From Streptomyces sp. Mut1 (GTDB lineage Bacteria; Actinomycetota; Actinomycetes; Streptomycetales; Streptomycetaceae): a stretch of 64,000 nucleotides of DNA. Within the stretch, counting starts at the first letter, position 1. Each line of letters opens with the position of its first letter. The DNA lies in the NCBI RefSeq assembly GCF_030719295.1, contig NZ_CP120997.1, positions 6,830,001 to 6,894,000 of the forward strand, given 5' to 3'. The notes beneath the pieces are model-generated. The model saw only the letters and a program-made list of their open reading frames with translations. It was not told the DNA's origin and made no database searches. Positions 25,736-34,095 of the stretch are shown here, piece by piece. The position numbers and the translations under genes were made by a program.

Positions 25736-25764
25736 AGGGCGGCCGACTCGGCGCCGGCCGCCCT
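25736..25764 (-). terminator. Hairpin after the PAP2-DAG kinase gene
   Basis: AGGGCGGCC (25736-25744) pairs with GGCCGCCCT (25756-25764), a 9-bp stem located 23 nt downstream of the minus-strand stop at 25788. Confidence 0.6.
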
Positions 25765-25787
25765 CCGTTGCCTACCGGCCCGGTCCG

Positions 25788-27293
25788 CTACACCGGCCTC
25801 GGGCAGTACACCGTCAGCGCCTCCGGCAGCTTGTCGATCATCAACTCGCTTCCGCTGTGCGCCACTTCACCGTCGTACGCATACGGCGTGCCGGGCTTCA
25901 GCCCGGAGATCCGCACGCGTTGCCTGCGGGTGGCCGCGTGTATCGGCGAGCGGGTCAGCGGCCCCGCGACGGCGGCGGCCAGCAGCCTGAGCGCGGGGGT
26001 CCGGCCGCCGTGCACCACCCGTACGTCCAGCAGCCCGTCCGCCAGGTTGTGCCGCCGGCCCGGCGCCGGGCCCACCCGCTGGAACAGGCCGTTGCCGACG
26101 AACAGCAGCCACAACGGGCGCCGCCTGCCCTGGAGTTCGGCCTCCAGCGGGCGCTCGCCGCGCAGCACGCGCAGAGCCGCCAGGACACCGGCCGGCCAGC
26201 CGCCGATCCGGGGCGACCAGCGCTCCCGCATCCGTACGAGCTCCGGGTACACGCCCAGGCTGAAGGCGTTGAGGAAGTAGCCGTGGGCACCCCCGGGCCC
26301 GTCGGGGCCCGGCCGGAAGCGGCCGAGGTCCACCCGGACCGCGCTCCCCTCACCGAGTGCGGCGACGGCGTCCGCGACCGTCTCTATGCCCAGGTCGTAC
26401 GCGAAGTGGTTGAGGGTCCCGCCGGGGAACACCGCGAGCGGCACATCGTGCACGGCCGCCACCGCCGCCGCCTGGTTGACCGTGCCGTCCCCGCCGCACA
26501 CCCCCAGCGCCCGGCCCCGGCCCGCCGCCTTCTCCAGCTCGGCGGAGAGCCGGTCGGGCGGGCACTCGACCACCTCCGCCTCCGGCAGCGCGTCCTTGAC
26601 CAGCGACGCGGTGGCCGTGGCCGTGCCCGACTCCTGGTTGACGACGACCACGAGGTCCCGGCCGTCCGGCAGGGCGGGCGCCTCGGCCGGAGGGCGGCCG
26701 GGAGCCGGCAGCTGGCCCCGCGTCGGGATCACCCCGCGCAGGGCGAACGCCGCGCCCACGCCCAGCACCGCACCCGCGAGGACATCGCTCGGGTAGTGGA
26801 CCCCGGTGTAGACGCGGGACGCGGCCACGGACAGCGCGACCGGCGCGACCACCGCACCCCACCCCCTGGACTCCAGCGCCACCCCGGTGGCGAAGGCGGC
26901 GGCCGACGCGGCGTGCCCCGAGGGGAAGGACGTGGTCACCGGCTGGCGCTTCAGCTGCCGTATCACCGGCACGGCGTCCAGTATCGGCCGCTCCCTGCGG
27001 ACCGCGCCCTTGCCCACCGTGTTGATCGCGGCCGAGGCCACCGCCAGCGAGGCGACGCCCCGCAGCGCGGCCCGCCGGGCACGGGCACTGCCCCCGAAGG
27101 CGGCCATGGCACCGGCCGCCGCGAACCACAGGAGCCCGTGATTGGCGCTGCGGCTGAGCCGGGGCAGCACGGGACCCGCGGCCGGCCAGTGCCGGCGGGC
27201 CAGGTTCTGGAACACCGCGACATCGCGGCTGTGGAACCGGCCGCGCACTCCGGTGAGCAGGGGCGGGACGGAAGGGATGCTCGCTGACGACAT
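25788..27293 (-). CDS. Fused PAP2 phosphatase / diacylglycerol kinase-like lipid kinase
   Basis: A 501-residue two-domain enzyme. Residues about 30-195 are a membrane-embedded PAP2-type lipid phosphatase with all three motifs recognisable: KGAVRRERP, SFPSGHAAS and SRVYTGVHYPSD. Residues about 210-500 are a diacylglycerol/sphingosine-kinase-like domain with GGDGTVNQ as the ATP-binding signature and FPGGTLNHFA. The opposing phosphatase and kinase activities suggest control of the phosphatidate/diacylglycerol balance or of undecaprenyl-type lipids. This fusion is common in Streptomyces. The start is ATG 27293. It is divergent from the IclR gene. Confidence 0.88.
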   Translation of the reverse strand: MSSASIPSVPPLLTGVRGRFHSRDVAVFQNLARRHWPAAGPVLPRLSRSANHGLLWFAAAGAMAAFGGSARARRAALRGVASLAVASAAINTVGKGAVRRERPILDAVPVIRQLKRQPVTTSFPSGHAASAAAFATGVALESRGWGAVVAPVALSVAASRVYTGVHYPSDVLAGAVLGVGAAFALRGVIPTRGQLPAPGRPPAEAPALPDGRDLVVVVNQESGTATATASLVKDALPEAEVVECPPDRLSAELEKAAGRGRALGVCGGDGTVNQAAAVAAVHDVPLAVFPGGTLNHFAYDLGIETVADAVAALGEGSAVRVDLGRFRPGPDGPGGAHGYFLNAFSLGVYPELVRMRERWSPRIGGWPAGVLAALRVLRGERPLEAELQGRRRPLWLLFVGNGLFQRVGPAPGRRHNLADGLLDVRVVHGGRTPALRLLAAAVAGPLTRSPIHAATRRQRVRISGLKPGTPYAYDGEVAHSGSELMIDKLPEALTVYCPRPV

Positions 27294-27491
27294 GGAACAG
27301 CGGATACCCGCCAACGCCGACCCGAACCAGCAGGCGCGCCGCAGCGCGCCGGAGGCACGGCCGAGGAGTCCCGGTCCCGACCACCATTCGGCCCCATAAC
27401 CGGGCGAACCTCCCCTGCGGCCGGGTGGCCCGTGGGCGACTTCACTCCGTCTTTGCCCCGACAAGTCCGCCGCGCTTAGCCTGCGTTCGTG

Positions 27492-27512
27492 ATCCCGGTC
27501 ACCGGCCGGGAT
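27492..27512. promoter_or_regulatory. Inverted repeat in the IclR leader
   Basis: ATCCCGG (27492-27498) and CCGGGAT (27506-27512) are perfect inverted arms around 7 bp. A weak promoter (TTGCCC 27453-27458, 18 bp, TAGCCT 27477-27482) lies just upstream, so the repeat would sit just after the transcription start and could be an autoregulatory operator. Confidence 0.35.
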
Positions 27513-27538
27513 ACCGAACGAGAGGGTGGTGCACGACC

Positions 27539-28333
27539 ATGGGGCGACTCGTCCCCGCGGTGACCAGGGCGCTGGACGTACTCGAACTCTTCCTCCACGG
27601 CGACGGCACGCTCTCCGCGCCCGAGGTGACCCGCAGGCTCCAGCTCCCCCGTACCACCGTCCATGAGCTGCTGACCACGCTCGCCGCCCGTTCGTACCTG
27701 GTCACCGTCCCCGACCGGCCCGGCCGCTACCGCCTCGGCGTCCGCACCTACCAGCTCGGCAGCCGGTACGCGGAGCAGCTCGACCTCGCGTCCGAGGGCA
27801 GGCAGGTGGCGCAGTGGGTGGCCGGCACCTGCGGCGAGGCCGTGCAGGTGGCGGTCCTGGAGGGCACCGACGTCATCTACATCGCCCAGGCGGACTCCAC
27901 CCACGCGGTACGGATGGTGTCGGCGGCCGGCCGCAGACTGCCCGCCCACTGCACATCCGTCGGCAAGATGCTGCTCGCCTCGCTGCCCGACGGGGAACTC
28001 GACGCCCGGCTCGACGGGCTCGAACTGACCGGCCTGACCCGCGACAGCGTCACCGACGCGCGGGAGCTGCGGACCGCGCTCGACGCCGCGCGGAAGCGGG
28101 GCGTCGCCGTGGAGCGCCAGGAGTCCGACCCCGACGTGGGCTGTGTCGCCGCCCCCGTACGCGACCGCTCCGGGCGGGTCGTCGCCGCGCTGTCCGTCTC
28201 CGTCCCGATGATCCGCTGGGACCAGGAGCGCGAGCGGGAACTCGCCGCGCTCGCCGTCGCCGGCGCCGAGGAGCTGTCCGGCCGCCTCGGACACGACCTC
28301 AGGCCGGGCGCGCCGCCCCATTCCCTCGTATAA
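27539..28333 (+). CDS. IclR family transcriptional regulator
   Basis: A 264-residue regulator. The winged helix covers residues about 5-65 (RALDVLELFLHGDGTLSAPE, then a recognition helix around LPRTTVHELL). The effector domain (about 80-255) has the typical HCTSVGKMLLA and ERQESDPDVGCVAAPV segments; the Glu and Cys there often contact small organic acids. The start is ATG 27539, with GAGAGGG about 11 nt upstream. It is followed after 51 bp by an aminotransferase-like gene, likely its target or operon partner, and is divergent from the PAP2-kinase gene. Confidence 0.9.
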   Translation: MGRLVPAVTRALDVLELFLHGDGTLSAPEVTRRLQLPRTTVHELLTTLAARSYLVTVPDRPGRYRLGVRTYQLGSRYAEQLDLASEGRQVAQWVAGTCGEAVQVAVLEGTDVIYIAQADSTHAVRMVSAAGRRLPAHCTSVGKMLLASLPDGELDARLDGLELTGLTRDSVTDARELRTALDAARKRGVAVERQESDPDVGCVAAPVRDRSGRVVAALSVSVPMIRWDQERERELAALAVAGAEELSGRLGHDLRPGAPPHSLV

Positions 28334-28384
28334 AGGTCCGGAGGACAGCCCTCAGCGGACCGAGCGGCGGCGAAGGAGGCCCGG

Positions 28385-29635
28385 ATGGGCCGGGAGCGGA
28401 CCGGGGGCCAGGAGCGCGGCACGGAGACGGTCCGGGAGGACCGCGGTCCCGTACGGTACGGGCCGCACGCCCCCTGGCCCGGTCTGCCCGTCCTGCCCGA
28501 ACTGGCCGAGGTGCTGGCGGCGGCGGCGGACCGGGCCGCACCCGAACCCGGCGGCGGGTCGGCCACCCTGCGCGAGGCCGCCTGCGCCTACTGGGAGCGG
28601 CGCGGACTGCGCTGCGGCCCCGATCACGTCGCCGCCGCCCCCGGCACCTCCCCGCTGCTGCTCGCCCTGGTCGCCGCGCACGGGGGCGACGTGCTGCTGC
28701 CGCGCCCCTGCCCCGCCTCCTGGATTCCGCAGGCCCGGCTGCTCGGCCGCCCCGCCTACCAGGTGCCCACCCCCGCCGAGTGCGGCGGCGTCCCCGACCC
28801 GTACGCACTCCTGGAGACCGTCCGCAGGGTGCGCGCCGAGGGCGGCCGGCCAAGGCTGCTGCTGCTCTCCGTGGCCGACGACCCCACCGCGACCGTAGCC
28901 CCGCCCGAACTCGTGCGGGAGGCGTGCGAGGCCGCCGTCGCCGAGGGCCTGCACATCGTCAGCGACGAGACCTGGCGCGACACCCTGCACAGGCCGCACG
29001 AGACGGTGCTGGTCAGCCCGGCCGAGATGTGCCCGGACGACGTGACGGTCGTCTCCGGCCTGTACGGCGCGCTGACCCCGCCCGCCTGGCCGGTCGCCGT
29101 CGCCCGGTTCCCCGCCACCGCGCGCGCCGCCGCCCGCCGGGCCCGCACCCTGGACATCCTCACCGCCCTCGGCGCCTTCGTCGCCCGCCCGGTCGCGGCC
29201 GCCGCCGCCCACGCGCTGCGCGAACCGGAAGCCGTCACCGGACGGGCCCGCCGAGCCGCCGCCCTCCAGGCCCGCGTCGCCGCCGAGGCCCACCGGGCGG
29301 TGCTCGCGACGGGCGCCCTGGCCCGGCCCCCGCAGGCCGGCCGCCACCTCTACGCCGACCTCGGCCCGCTCCGCTCCGCGCTCGCCGCCCGCGGGGTCAC
29401 GGACTCGCTCGAACTGGAGGAATACCTCAGCCGGCGACTCGGCACGCCCACCCCCGGCGGCCACCGCTTCGGCGACGAACTCGGAGCCCTCCGCGTACGG
29501 CTGGGCACCGGGTCACTGCTGGGTACGACCCCGGAACAGCAGATCCGCTCGCTCACCGCCCCCGAGCCCCTCGCGTTGCCGCACGTGGCACAAGCCCTGA
29601 GCGTCTTCCGGGCGGCCCTCGACGAACTGCGCTGA
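28385..29635 (+). CDS. Aminotransferase class I/II-like protein lacking the PLP lysine
   Basis: A 416-residue protein with the fold-type I aminotransferase layout: GGGSATLREAACAYW near the start, PGTSPLLLALV for the cofactor-phosphate loop, SDETWRD for the Asp that normally contacts the PLP ring nitrogen, and the C-terminal small domain. At the position of the Schiff-base lysine (usually S-x-S-K) it reads VVSGLYGALTPP. I find no lysine anywhere in the translated protein, so covalent PLP binding is impossible by the usual route. It may be a non-catalytic ligand sensor or a degenerate enzyme. ATG 28385 follows AAGGAGG. It lies 51 bp after the IclR gene. Confidence 0.75.
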   Translation: MGRERTGGQERGTETVREDRGPVRYGPHAPWPGLPVLPELAEVLAAAADRAAPEPGGGSATLREAACAYWERRGLRCGPDHVAAAPGTSPLLLALVAAHGGDVLLPRPCPASWIPQARLLGRPAYQVPTPAECGGVPDPYALLETVRRVRAEGGRPRLLLLSVADDPTATVAPPELVREACEAAVAEGLHIVSDETWRDTLHRPHETVLVSPAEMCPDDVTVVSGLYGALTPPAWPVAVARFPATARAAARRARTLDILTALGAFVARPVAAAAAHALREPEAVTGRARRAAALQARVAAEAHRAVLATGALARPPQAGRHLYADLGPLRSALAARGVTDSLELEEYLSRRLGTPTPGGHRFGDELGALRVRLGTGSLLGTTPEQQIRSLTAPEPLALPHVAQALSVFRAALDELR

Positions 29636-29796
29636 TCCACCAAGGATCACGGGACAGTCCTTGGCCTCGCCATGTCCCGGCCGGCCCGCGAACACACCAT
29701 CCGGCCCCACGCGGAGGGACCGCGCCACATCCGCCGCCTGCCGTACGCCCCGAGCCCCTGCCGCCCGCCCCGCCCGGCGCGGGCCCCGGCCTGACG

Positions 29797-30423
29797 TCAC
29801 CGCGCCCAGCGCGCCCGCGTCCGGCGCCACACCGCGGGCGCCGCGCTGAGCAGCAGCGTGAGACCCACCGCCGCCACCACCCCCTGCCACGGCTCCGGGA
29901 ACAGCGAACCGCCCAGGATGCCGATCAGCTGATACGTAGCCGCCCACGCCAGACAGGCCGGCACATCGCCCCGGGCGAACCGCCGCATCGGCATCCGCCC
30001 CAGCAGACACGCCAGCATCACCGGAATGCGCCCCGCGGGCACCAGCCGGGACAGCACCAGCACCGTCGCGCCGTGCTCGTCCAGCTTCCGCTGCGCCTGC
30101 GCGAGCCGCTCCGGCGCGGCCCGGTCCCGGATGGTCCGCAGCCACCGCGAGCCGTTCTTCGACCGCACCCCCCGCTGCCCCAGCCAGTACAGGGATATGT
30201 CCCCCAGGAACGCCGCCGCCGACGCCACCGCGAACACCACCAGCAGGGCGAACGGCGACGACTGGTGGAACGCCACCACGGCCGCCGAACTCACCAGCGC
30301 GCCCGTCGGCACCACCGGGACCAGCGCACCCAGCGCCACCAGCAGGAACAGCGACGGGTAGCCGACGGCCTGCTGTGTCGACTCCGGGGGCAGCTGCGCC
30401 GTCTGCCGCAGGAACTCGATCAC
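29797..30423 (-). CDS. DedA family membrane protein
   Basis: A 208-residue integral membrane protein with hydrophobic segments at about 24-48, 56-78, 118-140 and 155-200, and the family hallmark SRLVPAGRIPVMLA with the conserved Arg. DedA/VTT proteins are proton-coupled, and several flip phospholipids or undecaprenyl phosphate. GTG at 30423 overlaps the stop codon of the upstream metallo-beta-lactamase-fold gene (GTGA), so translation is coupled. The acidic residue of the N-terminal motif is less clear than in well-studied members. Confidence 0.83.
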   Translation of the reverse strand: MIEFLRQTAQLPPESTQQAVGYPSLFLLVALGALVPVVPTGALVSSAAVVAFHQSSPFALLVVFAVASAAAFLGDISLYWLGQRGVRSKNGSRWLRTIRDRAAPERLAQAQRKLDEHGATVLVLSRLVPAGRIPVMLACLLGRMPMRRFARGDVPACLAWAATYQLIGILGGSLFPEPWQGVVAAVGLTLLLSAAPAVWRRTRARWAR

Positions 30424-31202
30424 CCGGAGCCCTCCGGCCGCACGCGCTCCCCGTGCGCCAGCCGGTGCACCACGACCCCGGGCGCCCGCAGCGCCGCCTT
30501 CCGCTCGAACTCCTCGCCCGGGGCGTGGAACTCGTGCGGCCGGATGCCGTCCATCCCGATCGGCCAGTACGTCCCGTAATGCACCGGTACCGCCGAGCGC
30601 GGCTCAAGACGGGCCAGCGCCTCCGCCGCGCGCCCCGCGTCCAGGTGCTCGTGGCCGAGATACGGGCCCCAGCCGCCGACCGGGAGCAGGGCCACGTCCA
30701 CCGGGCCGACCGCCTCCGCCATGTCGTCGAAGAGCCCGGTGTCCCCGGCGAAATACGTGCGGGCGGCGCCCTCCACCACGTACCCCAGGGCGGGGGAGCG
30801 GTGCGGGCCCAGCGGAAGGCGCCGGCCGTCGTGCAGCGCCGGCACGGCCCGTACCCGCACCTCGCCCACGCGCACCTCGTCGCCCGCCACGACCTCGGTG
30901 ATCCGCAGACCGCGCACCCTGCGCAGCATCCGCAGCCCCGGAACGGCCCGCACCGAGCCGCGCGGCACGATCAGCCTGGCCCCCGGGGCGACCCGCGCCA
31001 GCGACGGCAGATGCAGATGGTCGGAGTGCAGATGCGAGATCAGGACCACGTCGGCGACGGCCGCGTCCGGGCCGGGCAGCGCACCACGGCGGCGCCGCAG
31101 ATGCGCGAAGCGCCGTACGAAGAGCGGATCGGTCAGGAAGCGCACCCCGGAGTCCTCGATCGTGCACGTGGCATGACCCCACCAGGTGATCTCCACCGGC
31201 AC
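30420..31202 (-). CDS. Metallo-beta-lactamase fold hydrolase, UlaG-like
   Basis: A 260-residue MBL-fold protein. WWGHATCTI is the UlaG/NAPE-PLD-like opening, HLHSDHLH is the dinuclear metal motif, FAGDTGLFDD supplies the bridging Asp, and VPVHYGTYWP the last His. Relatives include L-ascorbate-6-phosphate lactonase and N-acyl-phosphatidylethanolamine phospholipase D. Coupling to a DedA lipid-translocation protein makes a phospholipid or prenyl-phosphate substrate attractive, which is inference. GTG 31202 has a very strong ribosome site (GGAGGAGG). Confidence 0.85.
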   Translation of the reverse strand: MPVEITWWGHATCTIEDSGVRFLTDPLFVRRFAHLRRRRGALPGPDAAVADVVLISHLHSDHLHLPSLARVAPGARLIVPRGSVRAVPGLRMLRRVRGLRITEVVAGDEVRVGEVRVRAVPALHDGRRLPLGPHRSPALGYVVEGAARTYFAGDTGLFDDMAEAVGPVDVALLPVGGWGPYLGHEHLDAGRAAEALARLEPRSAVPVHYGTYWPIGMDGIRPHEFHAPGEEFERKAALRAPGVVVHRLAHGERVRPEGSG

Positions 31203-31423
31203 GTCGCCTCCTCCTGTTCACCGGACCCTTCGGACCTGACCGCACCTGCCCGAAGAGCCTACGGGCCCCCGCCCCGCTCCGGTCCGCGCACCCCGGCGCA
31301 TCAGGCATTCCGGGTCCAGGGGCCGTGCCCCCGTGCGCCCCCTCACCGCCCCGGTACGCGCCCTGGGGCCACGGGAGCGGGCGCATAGGGTCGAAGCCAA
31401 AGGACAAGCACGGGGAGACGGCC

Positions 31424-31828
31424 ATGGGGGACGTACGAGTGGCGGCCATCGCCAGTCTCACGCCGCTCGAAGAACTGGACAGCGACCCCTTTCTGGTGGA
31501 CACCCGCGGCCAGCACGCCATGTGCGCCCGCTGGGCCGCCGACCAGGGCTATGTCGTCACCCGGCAGCTGCGCCTCTACGGGCTGCGCCCCGACCACCCC
31601 GCGCTCTGGGCCGATGTCGACAGCGGCGAGATCGAGCTGTTCGTCGCCCCCTGCGACCGGGTCCTCGCCCGCGCCCTGGCCTCGGTGCCGCAGTTCACCG
31701 CGGAGTGCGAGCGGCGCGGCGTACGCCTGGAGATCGCCGGGCTCCACGAGCCCTCCTACAGCGCCGACGACAAGGCCGGAGTGCACCGCAGGCTCTCCAT
31801 GCCGACCGCCGGATACGACGGCTGCTGA
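31424..31828 (+). CDS. Small protein resembling a degenerate serine-recombinase N-terminal domain
   Basis: A 134-residue soluble protein. The order of motifs resembles a resolvase catalytic domain: DTRGQHAMCARWAADQGYVV corresponds to the Q-x3-C-x2-Y-A-x2-QGY-x-V block, ALWADVDSGEIELFVAPCDRV to the x-L-L-x-D-V-x-x-G-x-I-D-x-x-x-V-x-x-x-D-R block, and ERRGVRLEIAGL to the E-x-x-G-V-x-F segment. The usual Y-x-R-x-S is replaced by AAIASLTP, and the catalytic arginines are not evident, so recombinase activity is doubtful. There is no DNA-binding C-terminal domain. ATG 31424 follows GGGGAG. It is followed after 83 bp by the holin-domain gene. Confidence 0.6.
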   Translation: MGDVRVAAIASLTPLEELDSDPFLVDTRGQHAMCARWAADQGYVVTRQLRLYGLRPDHPALWADVDSGEIELFVAPCDRVLARALASVPQFTAECERRGVRLEIAGLHEPSYSADDKAGVHRRLSMPTAGYDGC

Positions 31829-31911
31829 CCGCCCGCAAGCCCGCGCGACCCCCTGTGAAAGGCTGAGACGGGGCCCGGAACGGCAGGGCCCGGACGTGAG
31901 GTGACAACGGC

Positions 31912-34074
31912 GTGGGCGACAGGCGATGGCGGCGAGCCGGCAGCGCGCTGATGCGAGTGATCGCGGTCTGGGCCGTCTCGACGCTCACCATGCTGGCGCT
32001 CGCGGGCATCCTCCCGGACTTCCGGCTCCAGTCGGCCGACGGCGACACCGTCACCAAGACCGCGTTCACCGCGGCCTGGGGCGCGGGCGCCTTCGGGCTG
32101 CTCTCCGCGCTGGTCTGGCCGGTGCTCGTACGGGCCCTGCTCATCGTGCCGGCCCTCGTGCTCGGCATGCTCGTCTTCTTCCTCAACGGTTCGCTGCTGC
32201 TGATCGCGCTGCGGCTCATCCCGGACGGGCGGGGCGCCGCCGCCCCGGAGACCGCCGTCGTCGTCGCGGCCGTGATGTCCGCGGTCGCCTCCGCGACCTC
32301 CACCGCCCTCGCCGTCCGCGACGACGACGCCTACCGCCGCCGGCTCTCCCGGCTGGCCGACCGGCACCGCCGGCGCAGCGGCACGGGCGACGCCCGCGGG
32401 GGCCCGCCGGGCACCGTCTTCATCCAGCTGGACGGGGTCGGCCACGACGCCCTGGTGCGGGCCGCCGCCGAGGGCCTGATGCCGACCGTCGCGCACTGGC
32501 TGGCCGACAGCGAGGGGCACCGCCTCACTCCCTGGCGCACGGACTGGTCCAGCCAGACCGGCGCGAGCCAGCTCGGCATCCTGCACGGCAGCAACCACGA
32601 CGTCCCCGCCTTCCGCTGGTACGAGAAGGAGTCCGGCGTCGTGATGGTCTCCAGCAAACCGGCGAGCGCCCTGGAGATGCAGCGCCGGGCCGTCGCCCGC
32701 ACCCGGGACGGCGGACTCCTCGCGCTCGACGGGGCCAGCCGGGGCAACCTCTTCAGCGGCGGCGCGGGCCAGCTCGCGCTCGTCCTGTCGATGGCCGCCA
32801 GACTCGGCAAGGGCCGCCGGTCCCGGGCCGGGTACTTCGCCTACTTCTCCGACCCGGCCAACGCCGTCCGCACCGCCGGCTCCTTCGTCGCGGAGGTCTG
32901 CCGGGAGATCGCCCAGTCGACCCGCTCCCGCCTCCGCAAGGAGACGCCCCGCATCAAGCGCGGCGGGCTGTACCCCTTCATCCGCGCCTTCGCGACCGTC
33001 GTCGAACGCGATGTGGTGGTCGCCGCCGTCATGGGCGACATGTTCGCCGGGCGCACCGCGGTCTACGCCGACCTGGTGGCGTACGACGAGGTGGCGCACC
33101 ACTCGGGGCCGCGCAGCCGGGACGCCGAGAAGGTCCTCGCACGCCTCGACCGGTCGCTCGCCCTGATCGACAAGGTCGCCGAGCACACCCCGCGCACCTA
33201 CCGGATCGTGCTCCTGTCCGACCACGGCCAGAGCCCCGGGGACACCTTCGCGGGGGTGTACGGGCTGACCCTCAAGGACCTGGTGCGGGCGGGCAGTGGA
33301 CTGCCGGTGCCCCGAAGGGCGCAGCGCACCCGCAGCGCCTCCGAGGCCCGCGACGCGGTCCGGATCGCACTGCACCGGCCGGTCGCCGAGGGCCAGGAGG
33401 AGCACGTCGCGAAGCCCTCCGACCCGATAGTCCTCGCCTCCGGGAACCTCGGTCTGATCTCCTTCCCCGACATCCAGGGACGCGCGTCCCTGGAACAGCT
33501 GGAAAGCCGCCACCCCGCCCTGCTCTCCACGCTCGCCAACCACCCCGGCATCGGCTTCCTGCTCGTCCGCAGCGAACGGCACGGCTCCGTGGTACTGGCC
33601 CGTGACGGGGTGCGGGTGCCCGTCGCGGACCTGGCCGACGGCCACGGGCCGCTGGCCCCGTTCGGTCCCGGGGCGGCGGACGCGGTCCGGCGCACGGACA
33701 CCTTCCCGCACGTCGCCGATGTGATGGTCAACTCCATGTACGACCCCGCCACCGGCACCGTGCACGCCTTCGAGGAGCAGATCGGCTCGCACGGCGGCCT
33801 GGGCGGCGAGCAGTCCCGGCCGTTCCTGCTGTGGCCGCGCTCCATGACGGACCCGCTGGACGCCCTCGCGGACGAGGACGGCGACCGGCCGGACGCACTC
33901 GTCGGCGCCGAGGCCGTCCACCGGGTCCTGCGGTGCTGGCTGAGCGAGGCTTCGGGGCCCCAGCTGCCGGTGCGGGCGGACGGAGCGCCGGGCACCGGGG
34001 CCGGCCGGTGGACCCGGCGCGGGCGGGCCCGGCGCGGACAGGGCGAGGGCTCCGGGACGGGCGCACACCCCTGA
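31912..34074 (+). CDS. Membrane protein: phage-holin-like N-terminal domain plus alkaline-phosphatase/phosphodiesterase fold
   Basis: A 720-residue protein. Residues 1-130 contain four hydrophobic helices of the mycobacterial 4-TM holin superfamily type (DUF/PF04020-like); after a basic linker (RRRLSRLADRHRRRSG) the rest is an alkaline-phosphatase-superfamily domain beginning TVFIQLDGVGHDALVRAA, with QLDGVG and LLSDHGQSPGDTF providing metal-ligand Asp and His residues. The domain probably hydrolyses phosphodiesters or phosphomonoesters at the membrane. Despite automatic labels of holin, nothing phage-like surrounds it. The start is GTG 31912. The short C-terminal tail is Gly/Arg-rich. Confidence 0.75.
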   Translation: MGDRRWRRAGSALMRVIAVWAVSTLTMLALAGILPDFRLQSADGDTVTKTAFTAAWGAGAFGLLSALVWPVLVRALLIVPALVLGMLVFFLNGSLLLIALRLIPDGRGAAAPETAVVVAAVMSAVASATSTALAVRDDDAYRRRLSRLADRHRRRSGTGDARGGPPGTVFIQLDGVGHDALVRAAAEGLMPTVAHWLADSEGHRLTPWRTDWSSQTGASQLGILHGSNHDVPAFRWYEKESGVVMVSSKPASALEMQRRAVARTRDGGLLALDGASRGNLFSGGAGQLALVLSMAARLGKGRRSRAGYFAYFSDPANAVRTAGSFVAEVCREIAQSTRSRLRKETPRIKRGGLYPFIRAFATVVERDVVVAAVMGDMFAGRTAVYADLVAYDEVAHHSGPRSRDAEKVLARLDRSLALIDKVAEHTPRTYRIVLLSDHGQSPGDTFAGVYGLTLKDLVRAGSGLPVPRRAQRTRSASEARDAVRIALHRPVAEGQEEHVAKPSDPIVLASGNLGLISFPDIQGRASLEQLESRHPALLSTLANHPGIGFLLVRSERHGSVVLARDGVRVPVADLADGHGPLAPFGPGAADAVRRTDTFPHVADVMVNSMYDPATGTVHAFEEQIGSHGGLGGEQSRPFLLWPRSMTDPLDALADEDGDRPDALVGAEAVHRVLRCWLSEASGPQLPVRADGAPGTGAGRWTRRGRARRGQGEGSGTGAHP

Positions 34075-34095
34075 CCGCCCCCGGACGCGCCCGGG

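Noticed and set aside
29633..29649. TGATCC-N5-GGATCA hairpin as terminator of the aminotransferase-like gene
   Set aside because: The 6-bp stem overlaps the stop codon and is too weak to claim.
31424..31828. Active site-specific recombinase marking a mobile element
   Set aside because: Only a partial, degenerate catalytic-domain resemblance, with no DNA-binding domain, attachment-site repeats or cargo.
31912..34074. Prophage signal from the holin-like domain
   Set aside because: No capsid, tail, integrase, terminase or endolysin genes nearby; the domain is part of a large enzyme.
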